A DNA stretch of 37,438 bases. Origin: a virus. How positions within the stretch are numbered: position 1 is the first letter of the stretch; each line of letters opens with the position of its first letter. The stretch lies in the IMG/VR virus record IMGVR_UViG_3300017728_000037, positions 1-37,438 of that record, one strand, 5' to 3'. Under the pieces are notes generated by a model. It was not told the origin of the DNA. It made no database searches and worked only from the letters and a program-made list of their open reading frames with translations. Positions 1 through 8,700 of the stretch are shown piece by piece. The position numbers and the translations under genes were made by a program.

Positions 1-123
1 AGGTCGTGGTTCCGACGGTATGCGCTCGTATAATGTTCGTGAGCAAAATACATTCGATCCTAGAGACGTTCGCTCCCTGTTCGCCGCATTCGACCCTGAG
101 TACACAGGCTCTAATATACTTGG
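1..123. repeat. Terminal direct repeat, left copy
   Basis: All 123 bases are identical to 37316-37438. The repeat lies inside one gene whose ART domain is completed only by joining the two ends. This is the signature of a circular assembly, as expected for a circularly permuted headful-packaged genome, rather than a functional repeat. Confidence 0.97.
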
Positions 124-1459
124 GTTTCAAGGCGGGTCACAATCACCATCACTTCTAAATGCTGCAACTCAATCCGCGGTAGGCGCGGCATCAATGGCAG
201 CCCCTGAGACGCCAGAGAGCGCGCTGTACGAAGGCTTAACAGACAAAATGGTCGATTACCTTACTGAGCAAATGGGTGGCTCAGAAGAGGATAGAGAGCG
301 CGCTGAGTATATATCGATGGGGATGGACTTCTTGCCATTTATCGGTGCTGCGAAAGGCGTATCTGAAACCTTTGATGCGTATAAGAACGACGATACGCTC
401 GGCATGGCTCTTGGTGCCGGAGGTATACTTGCCGGGATGATTCCGTTTGGTCGAGGTGCATACAAAAGTGCAGTAGGCATTGCCGAAGAAGCGCCATTAA
501 GAGACATAGACAAGCGCTTCAGCTATCAGCCAATGGATGGTGGTAATCAGCGAAAATTTGATATGGCGCGCGGTCAGTCGCTGGATTTCAATGTAGAAAA
601 TAGACCCCTAAATATACAGTCAGACAATCTTTCGTTAGCTGATTTTGAAGGTCGACCATACATATTCACGCAGTCAGACAGGTCGAGAGCGGGCGGCATT
701 CTCACAAGAGTAGGCGGTCAAGATATAGAGCCAATCGATCTTCGTGGTGGCCGGGACTTTATGTTTGACGCGCCTAGCGAGGGCATGGTCTGGGCGTCAG
801 CTCCAGATGTTGTTGGGAAGCTGGACTCAACGGCGCAAAAGCTTGCAAAAGAGTACGGCCAAGACCCATTGTTGCTTCCATATTCAATGCAACCTACGGG
901 AATAGATTTCAGTACGTTTCCTGTGGATGCCATGATTAACACGGCACGCAGTGGCATGTCCAAAACGAACATTAAAAAACTTGATAGTAAAATTAAAAAA
1001 ATCTTGCCGGATTGGCAGGGAGTGGCTAGTCCCGACTCTAATTATGCGTTTAGAACCGCTACAGGAGATCAGCGTAAAGCCATCATGCGATTAATCGATT
1101 CGGATTTTAAAGACGTGCCCGGAGGCATGTCGGCGGCTGAAGCTCGTGTGGTTACCTCTGATCCCGCTCAATACACGACATCAGGCGGCATGGTTACAAA
1201 TGTTGGTTTGCTAGATACATCTAAACCTATTTATGCCGATAGCGGGCATCCTACTTATATTGCCGGGCTTGCTGGCGAGGGTTTAGGCAGGCTTGAGAAT
1301 CCAGTCACAATCATGCCTCAATCTCGATTGCGCGGTAGAAATATTAGTGACACTCCAACTGACGCTGAGCTAGGTGCGGCAATGAGGTCTATGTCTATGA
1401 ACCCTGCGGCGCAGATTGGGTTGATCGATGAAGAATTCTTGCGCGCATACTACAAGTAA
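1..1459 (+). CDS. Putative ADP-ribosyltransferase, C-terminal part (5' end lies at the other contig end)
   Basis: The open frame enters from base 1 (codons in phase from base 2) and is the continuation of the frame starting at 36798. Joined across the duplicated 123 bases the protein has 658 residues. This part begins with the last strand of the ART domain: REQNTFDPRDVRS (about residues 186-198) aligns column by column with the usual EYVVFDPxQIRS ending of phage ART-PolyVal-like domains. E187 (bases 41-43) is the candidate catalytic glutamate, followed by AAFDPEYTG. After that come a Gly/Ala-rich hydrophobic stretch near bases 380-450 and a long C-terminal region without a motif I can name. 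The ATG at base 20 is internal and should not be used as the start. A virion-carried effector is possible by analogy with T4 Alt but not shown. Confidence 0.75.
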   Translation, partial: GRGSDGMRSYNVREQNTFDPRDVRSLFAAFDPEYTGSNILGFQGGSQSPSLLNAATQSAVGAASMAAPETPESALYEGLTDKMVDYLTEQMGGSEEDRERAEYISMGMDFLPFIGAAKGVSETFDAYKNDDTLGMALGAGGILAGMIPFGRGAYKSAVGIAEEAPLRDIDKRFSYQPMDGGNQRKFDMARGQSLDFNVENRPLNIQSDNLSLADFEGRPYIFTQSDRSRAGGILTRVGGQDIEPIDLRGGRDFMFDAPSEGMVWASAPDVVGKLDSTAQKLAKEYGQDPLLLPYSMQPTGIDFSTFPVDAMINTARSGMSKTNIKKLDSKIKKILPDWQGVASPDSNYAFRTATGDQRKAIMRLIDSDFKDVPGGMSAAEARVVTSDPAQYTTSGGMVTNVGLLDTSKPIYADSGHPTYIAGLAGEGLGRLENPVTIMPQSRLRGRNISDTPTDAELGAAMRSMSMNPAAQIGLIDEEFLRAYYK

Positions 1460-1464
1460 AGCGG

Positions 1465-1473
1465 TGATATAAT
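1465..1473 (+). promoter_or_regulatory. TGATATAAT extended -10-like motif, copy 1
   Basis: This is an exact match to the extended -10 consensus TGnTATAAT, directly abutting the ATG at 1474. No -35 hexamer is visible at 16-18 bp upstream. A transcript from here would start inside the gene at 1474, so it would serve the genes further downstream. The overlapping GGTGA can also act as the ribosome binding site of the 1474 gene, which is the competing explanation. Confidence 0.4.
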
Positions 1474-1713
1474 ATGGCGACACCGAGAAAAGGTAAGGCA
1501 CGAGTAAAAACCACGGCGTCTGGCAGAAAGGTTTCATATGGGCAGAAGGGCGCTAAGGTAAAGCCGGGGACAAGCAAGGGCGATTCATATTGCGCGCGCT
1601 CATTAGGTATAAAGAAGCGGCTGCCTAAGAGCAAGCAGAGCGACCCTAACACCCCTAACAACCTATCGAGAAAACGCTGGAAATGCTCCGGCGCAAAATC
1701 AAGGAGGAAGTGA
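1474..1713 (+). CDS. Small Lys/Arg-rich protein of unknown function (79 aa)
   Basis: This is the first of three consecutive, very basic miniproteins between the ADP-ribosyltransferase and the head-tail adaptor. It contains ASGRKVSYGQ followed by KPGTSKGDSYCARSLGIKK, a pattern I have seen in small proteins of marine phages, but I know no function. The high charge and location among late genes suggest nucleic-acid binding or a minor virion component, which is inference. GGTGA at 1464-1468 is a suitable ribosome binding site for the ATG. The stop overlaps the next start (TGATG). Confidence 0.75.
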   Translation: MATPRKGKARVKTTASGRKVSYGQKGAKVKPGTSKGDSYCARSLGIKKRLPKSKQSDPNTPNNLSRKRWKCSGAKSRRK

Positions 1714-1832
1714 TGCCGACAGTAGGGAAGAAAAAATTTGCTTACACAGCAAAGGGCATGAAGAAAGCCAAAGCCGAAGCTAAGAAATCAGGTAAGGCCG
1801 TAAAAAAACGAGGCAAAAGTTATGCCAAGTAA
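1713..1832 (+). CDS. Lys-rich miniprotein (39 aa)
   Basis: This short frame runs ATG (1713) to TAA (1830-1832) and gives a protein that is over one third Lys, starting MPTVGKKKFAYTAKGMKKAK. AGGAGG at 1702-1707 precedes the start by a good spacing, and the ATG overlaps the upstream stop, so translational coupling is likely. Its stop region overlaps the start of the next miniprotein by 11 bases. The function is unknown. The strong ribosome binding site and conserved spacing support it as a real gene despite its size. Confidence 0.7.
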   Translation: MPTVGKKKFAYTAKGMKKAKAEAKKSGKAVKKRGKSYAK

Positions 1833-1980
1833 GAAGAAGGGCCTGTACGACAACATCCACGCTAAGCGTAAGCGCATTAAGGCCGGCAGTGGTGAGAAGA
1901 TGCGGAAGGCCGGCGAGAAGGGCGCACCTACAGCTAAGCAGTTTAAAAAAGCAGCCAAGACGGCTAAGAAGCGTAAGTAA
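1822..1980 (+). CDS. Lys-rich miniprotein (52 aa)
   Basis: The frame starts MPSKKKGLYDNIHAKRKRI and continues with GSGEKMRKAGEKGAPTAKQF, ending in a Lys/Ala tail. The KKGLYxNIHAKRKRI and GSGEKMRK elements recur in small proteins of other marine phages as far as I recall. Function is unknown. The start overlaps the upstream gene by 11 bases, and the stop TAA shares its last base with the ATG of the adaptor gene at 1980. It therefore looks like a translationally coupled member of the connector operon. Confidence 0.75.
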   Translation: MPSKKKGLYDNIHAKRKRIKAGSGEKMRKAGEKGAPTAKQFKKAAKTAKKRK

Positions 1981-2627
1981 TGGCACTGACTAATCACACA
2001 GAGCTGAAAAGCTCTATTGCTGACTTCCTTAACCGTGATGATTTAACTTCGGTAATACCGACGTTTATTGCGCTAGCAGAGGCGCAAATCAATCGAGACG
2101 TACGGCATTGGAAGATGGAGAAGCGGGTCACAGGCGCCCTAGACAGCGAATACTCGCAGTTGCCCACTGACTGGCTTGAGACGATTCAAGTACACGTCGT
2201 TGGAGGTGGCACGTACCCTTTGCAGTTAGCGTCACGTGATGCGATTGCTGATAAGAGATCTGCACGTAACGATACAAGTGGGCGTCCTAAGTTTTACACG
2301 CACGCAGACTCCTCTCTTGAGCTATACCCGACCCCCGACGAGGCTTACTCCATAGAGCTTCTTTATTACGGCAAGGTCGATGCGTTGAGCGAACTCGTTC
2401 CTGTTAACTGGTTATTGCAAGATGCGGCCGATGTCTACTTGTACGGGTCGTTGATACATTCAGCGCCTTACTTGCAAGAAGATGGTAGGGCTGGCGTTTG
2501 GGCGCAAATGTACAGCGCAGCAGTGCAAAAGCTTAATCAAGCGTCAGAGAGAGGCCGTATGAGTGGTTCAGGCTTAACAATGAAGGTCCGCGGTTTAGGC
2601 GGCCCAAGAAGATTGTCTGTTAAATGA
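1980..2627 (+). CDS. Head-to-tail adaptor protein (SU10/P22 gp4-like)
   Basis: The 215-residue protein has the typical adaptor N-terminus: ELKSSIADFLNRDDL, then IPTFIALAEAQINRDVRHWKME, then LPTDWLE and later KFYTHADSSLELYPTP. This matches the podoviral adaptor family that forms the ring beneath the portal, where it closes the head and accepts the tail nozzle. Length is normal for the family. It begins on the stop codon of the preceding miniprotein and ends in an ATGA overlap with the next gene. Confidence 0.85.
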   Translation: MALTNHTELKSSIADFLNRDDLTSVIPTFIALAEAQINRDVRHWKMEKRVTGALDSEYSQLPTDWLETIQVHVVGGGTYPLQLASRDAIADKRSARNDTSGRPKFYTHADSSLELYPTPDEAYSIELLYYGKVDALSELVPVNWLLQDAADVYLYGSLIHSAPYLQEDGRAGVWAQMYSAAVQKLNQASERGRMSGSGLTMKVRGLGGPRRLSVK

Positions 2628-3034
2628 GCTTTACCAATTACTTAGAAGACAAGGTATTGAATCACGTCTTTTCAGGCATCGAATATGAAATGCCCACCCT
2701 TTATGTGGGTCTTTTTACAAAAGGGCCATCTGATACAGGCGGCGGCACTGAGGTTGGTGGATTTGGGTATGCGCGCCAATCAATCACTATGAGTGTTTCT
2801 GGTAGTGCGCCCACGGAAGCTACAAACACAAACGACGCAGAGTTCCCGGCAGCGACCGGGTCGCAAGGTAGAATTACGCACGCAGGGGTCTTTGATGCAG
2901 CAACCGGCGGTAACTTATTAGCGTGGGCTACCCTGACAGACCCATCTGATTCCGCAGTAGAGTTGCCGCAAACAATCGAGACGGGCGATATTTTCAAGAT
3001 TGAAGCGTCAAACTTAAAGATACGGATCGATTAG
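2624..3034 (+). CDS. Virion structural protein, tail-fibre-associated type (136 aa)
   Basis: The protein starts MSFTNYLEDKVLNHVFSG and has LYVGLFTKGPSDTGGGTEV, GYARQSI, HAGVFDAATGGNLLAWATL and a C-terminal GDIFKIEASNLKIRID. This all-beta pattern is common in phages next to adaptors and fibres, where it is usually annotated as a tail fibre or hypothetical structural protein. Its exact place in the virion is not known to me. The ATG overlaps the adaptor stop (ATGA), and the tailspike gene follows 11 bases downstream. Confidence 0.7.
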   Translation: MSFTNYLEDKVLNHVFSGIEYEMPTLYVGLFTKGPSDTGGGTEVGGFGYARQSITMSVSGSAPTEATNTNDAEFPAATGSQGRITHAGVFDAATGGNLLAWATLTDPSDSAVELPQTIETGDIFKIEASNLKIRID

Positions 3035-3045
3035 GGTTTAGTCTT

Positions 3046-5730
3046 ATGTCTACGATTACAACACGCACAGGCAAAGGAAAGGCCCTCACACACGCCGAGT
3101 TAGACGACAACTTTATTAATTTGAACGCCGATAAGGCTGAGACGCTTGCCGATGTGGGTGTTACTGCGACTATTGACGAGGTAAACCTACTCGACGGCGC
3201 AACTCTATCGACCGCTGAACTGAATCTTCTCGACGGCGTAACGTCTACTACGGCCGAACTCAATATTTTGGATGGCGTGACATCCACTGCCGCTGAACTA
3301 AACATTCTTGACGGAGTAACGTCTACCACCGCTGAATTGAACATTCTCGATGGGGTCACTGCGACTACCGCAGAGTTGAACATCATGGATGGTGTTACAG
3401 CGACGACTGAAGAGCTTAACTACGTCGACGGCGTTACGTCTGCCATACAGACACAAATCGACACCAAGGCTCCGAGTGCTGGCGCCTCACTAACTGGCAC
3501 GACATCGTTTGAGTCGCTATCCGACGGGACCATCACTGTCACTGCGTTCGTTGATGAGGACGATATGTCGTCCAACAGCGCAGGCTTAGTGCCGACTCAG
3601 CAGTCAGTAAAAGCATATGTTGACAGCCAAGTAACAGCGCAGGATCTAGATGTCACGAGCGATAGCGGAACTATAGCTATCGATTTAGATTCTGAAACCA
3701 TGACAATCGCTGGTGGCGAGGGAATTGATACCTCTGCTACCGGGAACACGGTAACGATTGCCGGCGAAGACGCCTCGACGTCGAATAAGGGCGTTGCGAA
3801 GTTTGACTCAGCGGATTTTGCCGTTAGCTCTGGCGAAGTAAATCTGGTGACCTCTGCTGCTGCATTTGGGGCAGTGGGCGACGGCACCACTGATGACACG
3901 ACTGCGCTGCAATCGGCAATGGATTCTGTTGCTGTATCTGGCGCATGGTTAGATGGCGCCAACAAGACGTATTTAATCACAACGACCATCGATGTCGACC
4001 AAGGTGCGTTCTGCCGTATGCGTAACTTTAAGTTTAAGTTAGGTACGTCATACACCGACCAAGGTAGATTTAACTGCGACGCTGGGTCAGGCACTACGGC
4101 TATGACTGTCGCACTAGATAACATCGTTTTAGACGGCGGTCGTGGTGATTACAAATCAGGCAATGAGCCTTGGACTGATACAACAACGGACTTCGGTGGC
4201 TATGACACAATTGAGCCATCTCTAAGCGCGTTTTTTAAGGTAAACGCCAAAAATGAAGAGACAACGACGCACATTACTAATTGCCGGTTTGAGAACCATC
4301 ACGGAATAGCCGCGGTGCGAGTAGACTCTTACGGCACCACAATCATTCAAGGCTGCGTTTTTAAGAACTTGTCTTTCCAAAGCTTCGCAGTTTATCAGGC
4401 TGTATTCGACAGCAATGACAATATTACGGCCCATAAAGGCCGCACTATCGTTTCTGACGTTTATGCAGAAAATGTTGGGCTGCTACCGGACACATTTGCA
4501 GTCGGCGGAACGGCTATGACGTTTGCGTCTACTACAGCGGCACCGCAAGGCTCTTTTAACTTTCTTGCCATAGGCGGCGAGTACAGTCTGTCAAACGCTA
4601 CTTGCAAAAACTACGCCTCATGCGGCGTTACTGCGGATCGCAACGAAAAGTTTAATGCCACCAACATCACGATCACTAACGACTCAGATCGATCGTTCTC
4701 TAGCAACCCATCGGGTGCGTTCTGGATAGAGGGCTGTGAGGAGTCAAATGTCACAAACCTCACGGTAGAGATTACGGCGCGAGCGACCATCGACACGACA
4801 GGCTTAGATAATTGTCTGCTGCAAATTTATCTGAAAGACGGGAATAAAGTCTTTTTTAACAACGTTTTTCTAAAGACAGACGAGTCTACGGCTTACGTTA
4901 ACAAGCTCATACGAAGCTCGGGGAAGGGCGCAGCGCATTGCCACATAGAAAATTTCTACGTCTCAGGAATCTGCCGCAACCTTGATGACGCCGTCAGCTT
5001 CTTGCTGTTGCCAAACTCTACTATCGAGCACGACGTTCGGCTCCTTCACGGCTATATCAAGCACGGCGACATTAAGATTGAAGTGCCTTACAACGCCACT
5101 GTGCAGGATGTTTACCTTGAGGGTGCATCAGGTAATGGTGACGTTTTATTTATCCCTGCGGGCAATGCAGGCGTCACAGGGAGCGTTGGCGATGCCACTG
5201 TCACTGGATGCTATATCGACGGCACTGTTAGCAACACCACAGCGTTTACAGGCAGTCTCAATATTATCGGCAACAAGTACATCGGCTCAGTTACATCGAC
5301 AGGATCGGGCAACACAGGCAAGTTTGTCGTTAGTGACAATGCTCGCATCGCTGGCGGCCTTGCGGTGACATGTTCGGGGCCGACAGGTAACTCAGCGGTC
5401 GAGATACGCGGCAACGCTTTGATTGAGGGCGTTACCCGGGTAGACGGTGCAAACAACGCCATAATTAGCGACAACAACACAGAGCGGCGGATTACGATAG
5501 AGGACGTGCAGCACTTCCAAGTTGTCGGCAACACAGCAAAGACCGACACCGCAGAGTCGTGCATTTTTGTTTACCCAACAACCGCAAGCAACATTTTGGC
5601 GGGTATCATTAGCGGCAATAACTGCCTGATAAAAACAGGCACAAGTGGCGCGGGTTACATCACTCTTGCTAGTAGCGTCACGAACGTAATGGAAGGCTTG
5701 AACAACAAGCTGATAGTCAACTGGTCATAA
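3046..5730 (+). CDS. Tailspike: LDGVT-repeat stalk plus pectate-lyase-like beta-helix
   Basis: This is an 894-residue tail protein. Residues about 42-138 consist of seven 14-residue repeats of the form [14 protein letters not shown]. Around residue 272 the sequence FGAVGDGTTDDTTALQSAM is the classical opening of the pectate-lyase-3 superfamily right-handed beta-helix. The rest is rich in short N/T/G-containing rungs such as NCRFENHHGIAAVRV and GCVFKNLSF. Such trimeric beta-helices bind and often degrade surface polysaccharide, so this is the best candidate for a capsule or LPS depolymerase. The N-terminal repeats resemble those of the fibre gene at 11955. SD AGGG lies at 3033-3036. Confidence 0.85.
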   Translation: MSTITTRTGKGKALTHAELDDNFINLNADKAETLADVGVTATIDEVNLLDGATLSTAELNLLDGVTSTTAELNILDGVTSTAAELNILDGVTSTTAELNILDGVTATTAELNIMDGVTATTEELNYVDGVTSAIQTQIDTKAPSAGASLTGTTSFESLSDGTITVTAFVDEDDMSSNSAGLVPTQQSVKAYVDSQVTAQDLDVTSDSGTIAIDLDSETMTIAGGEGIDTSATGNTVTIAGEDASTSNKGVAKFDSADFAVSSGEVNLVTSAAAFGAVGDGTTDDTTALQSAMDSVAVSGAWLDGANKTYLITTTIDVDQGAFCRMRNFKFKLGTSYTDQGRFNCDAGSGTTAMTVALDNIVLDGGRGDYKSGNEPWTDTTTDFGGYDTIEPSLSAFFKVNAKNEETTTHITNCRFENHHGIAAVRVDSYGTTIIQGCVFKNLSFQSFAVYQAVFDSNDNITAHKGRTIVSDVYAENVGLLPDTFAVGGTAMTFASTTAAPQGSFNFLAIGGEYSLSNATCKNYASCGVTADRNEKFNATNITITNDSDRSFSSNPSGAFWIEGCEESNVTNLTVEITARATIDTTGLDNCLLQIYLKDGNKVFFNNVFLKTDESTAYVNKLIRSSGKGAAHCHIENFYVSGICRNLDDAVSFLLLPNSTIEHDVRLLHGYIKHGDIKIEVPYNATVQDVYLEGASGNGDVLFIPAGNAGVTGSVGDATVTGCYIDGTVSNTTAFTGSLNIIGNKYIGSVTSTGSGNTGKFVVSDNARIAGGLAVTCSGPTGNSAVEIRGNALIEGVTRVDGANNAIISDNNTERRITIEDVQHFQVVGNTAKTDTAESCIFVYPTTASNILAGIISGNNCLIKTGTSGAGYITLASSVTNVMEGLNNKLIVNWS
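3169..3459 (+). repeat. Tandem 42-bp coding repeats (LDGVT type) in the tailspike
   Basis: About seven 42-nt units encode (T/A)AELNxLDGVTxT. The amino-acid sequence is far better conserved than the codons (for example LDGV is spelled with several codon sets), so selection acts on the protein. The repeats probably form the stalk linking the virion-binding end to the beta-helix. Confidence 0.9.
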
Positions 5731-5739
5731 GGTAACGAC

Positions 5740-8700
5740 ATGGATTTCATCGACCACAGAAGCACGGCAAAGTTCATATTCAAGACTTCAGCGACCGATG
5801 AGAAGGCTCGCATTGATGAATCTGGCAACATCCTCACGGGCAAGACCTCCAGTAACTTTAGTACGGCAGGCGCAGAAGTTCGCAATCTAGGAAATATATG
5901 GGCGACACGAGACGGCGGCACACCCTTAGCGTTGAACCGCCTTTCTAGTGAAGGGACGATCGCACAGTTTTATAAGGATGGCAGTTCGTTAGGCGTCATT
6001 GCGTCGGTTAGCAGTGACTTTGTTATTTACTCAACAATATCAGGCCACACTGGCTTGCGTTTTGGTGACGGCTGGATTGGTTCGACTAACAACGCAGGCA
6101 CCCTACAAAACGGCACTGTCAGCCTTGGAACAACAGCGTATAAATTTGCTGACTTGCATTTATCGGGCAATGCCAACATCGGCGGCAATGCCACAATTAC
6201 TGGCGACCTAACCGTTAACGGCACTACGACCACAATCAACACTGCCACGCTGGACGTTGAAGACAAGAACATCACGCTGAACTACGGCGCGGGCGACACG
6301 TCATCGACAGCCGATGGCGCGGGTATCACCATCCAAGACGCGGTGGATGCAAGCAACAACGCCACTATCTTGTGGGATGCAACTAACGACGAGTTTGATT
6401 TCAGCCACAACATTACAGCGCCTAACCTAAGTATCAGCAATTGGAACACAGCGTACGGTTGGGGTGATCACTCAACTCAGGGATATTTGACTAGCTACAC
6501 AGAAGCAGACACGCTTGATTCTGTTACTGGTCGTGGCGCTACGACGACTAATGCTATTAGCACGGGCGCTATTACGAGTAGCGGTGCTATATCAGCTCAA
6601 AATACTTTGACCATACAAAACTCTAGCGCATACGGAGCTATCGAGGTTGGCGGTGTATCTGGCGGCTTCATCGACATCAAGAGTCCATTCTCTGACGACT
6701 ACGATCTACGTCTGATATCAACGGGTGACGGCGGTGTATTAAACGTCGCTAGTGGCGAGCTAACGATACAGCGAGCAGGGTCGGCCAAGCTTGCGACTAC
6801 AAGCACAGGCATAGCGGTCACAGGTGATGCGACGTTTGCTGACAACGGCAAGGCTATTTTCGGCGGGGGTAGCGACCTACAGATCTACCATGATGGGGCT
6901 AATAGCTACATATCAGATGCAGGAACAGGATTGTTTCAGCTTCGCACCAACGGCACTCGAATTGAAATGGTTGGTCAAAGTGGGTCTGAATACATGGCAC
7001 GTTTTGAACAAGATGGTGCTGTAAAACTTTACTACGACAACAGCCTAAAACTAGCCACAACCTCCACAGGCATTAACGTTACAGGTAACGCTACGTTTGG
7101 CGATAACGGTAAAGCCATTTTTGGTGCCAGCTCTGACCTACAGATTTACCATACGCCAACAGGCAACCATTCAATTATTACTGAATCAGGTTCTGGCAAC
7201 CTTATTCTTGCCGCAGATAACCTTGAAATAAATAATGCCGCAAACAATGCAAACAAAATAGTAGCTACGACTGGCGGTGCGGTAACCCTTTTCCATAACA
7301 ACTCAGCCAAACTAGCCACCACCTCTACAGGCATTGACGTAACTGGAAGTGTCGTCAGCGACGGTTTGACTGTTGATGGTGCTTCGCAGACTACATCACT
7401 GAAGATAAACACAAGTTCTTCTGCGTGGGCTGATGCTAATGCTGATGACTTGATTATTAGAGGCGCTGATGTTGGTTTAACAGTTAGCTCGTCAACAACA
7501 GGTAATATTTATTTTGGTGATGCTACAACAGCACAGAAGCAAGGTCAGATTACTTACACACATTCGTCTGATTCTTTGTCTTTTGCAACTGCTGGCACAG
7601 AACGCCTCCGCATTAATTCGTCAGGGTTTGCGGGTCTGGGTACTGGCTCGCCAGCGGCCAAGTTAGATATCGTCGACACAGCCTCTGACGTACAGATGCG
7701 CGTCTACAAGAACGACGGCACTAAGAACACACGGGTTACGGTAACGGCTGACGACAGCGGCGCTAAGATCCACTACCGAGATGCAGACAACGCAGGCGCA
7801 CTAAGGTTTAACAACAACCTTGGCGAGGTCATGCGGATTCCTGCTGATACCACGCGGGTAGGTATTGGCACTAGCAGTCCGTCAGCTAGGTTAGATGTAC
7901 AACAGGCAACGGCTGGAAACATAGTTTCAGCAGAGTTTGATAACACTGACTACACGGCAAACAATCGTAATGCTATAAAAATTAGACAGCAGGTTAGTTC
8001 AAGCGGTAGCTACTCAGCATATTTAGGTTCTGATAAAAACACAGGTAACCTTTTCTTAGCTAATGACTCTATTACCGCAAACCATTTAGTTATTAACCCC
8101 TCTGGCAACGTAGGTATCGGTAGAGTTTCAAATTCAGTTGTTAGATTGTCTGTTGCAGGAACGGACGCAGGTGCCAGCAATTACGCATTTGAAGCTACGA
8201 ACAGTTCGGCCGCCACTAGATTTATCGTACGTAACGACGGACAAAGCCAGTTTTTCAAAAGCGATAACTCCGCATCGATGACGGTGACCAGCGGCGGGAA
8301 TGTTGGTATTGGCACTAGCAGTCCGTCAGGATTGCTTAATGTCCACAGTGCTTCTGGTGATGCTAATGTATTTATTACTACAGGCACTACAAATGCGTCG
8401 ACTACGTTGCTTTTTGGTGATAGCGGCAGTAGTACGATAGGTCGAGTACAATACGACCACAGCGATAACTCCATGCGTTTTCAAACCAACGCATCTGAAG
8501 CCATGCGTATCGACTCTAGCGGTAATGTTGGAATTGGCACTAGTTCGCCTAGTGGTAAGTTACATGTAAAAGCCTCAAGTGGTTTTGCTACAGGGTATGT
8601 GCAGGGTTCAAATAGCTCTTCTGGAATGTATTTATTTGACCAAGGTGTTGAAGCTGGGCTTTGGAAAGTTGATTTAGGCTATTTAGCTTTTGGCACAAAC

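Noticed and set aside
1-123. Terminal repeat as attL/attR or a T7-like terminal redundancy
   Set aside because: No integrase or T7-like replication/packaging genes are present. The repeat is inside a gene that must be joined across it, and P22-like terminases package by headful.
2229-2244. TCACGTGA core as another parS-like site
   Set aside because: Only the 8-bp core and a few flanking positions match, within a coding sequence; below what chance would give.
2994-3386. Repetitive 130-residue minus-strand frame
   Set aside because: Its repeats are the antisense of the LDGVT coding repeats; no independent support.
3169-3459. Regular repeats resembling a CRISPR array
   Set aside because: The period is 42 nt with no constant repeat/variable spacer division, and the units encode conserved LDGVT peptides in frame.
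3597-4124. 175-residue minus-strand frame opposite the tailspike
   Set aside because: It has no ribosome binding site or recognisable motif and lies wholly opposite a well-supported gene whose codon bias produces open antisense frames.
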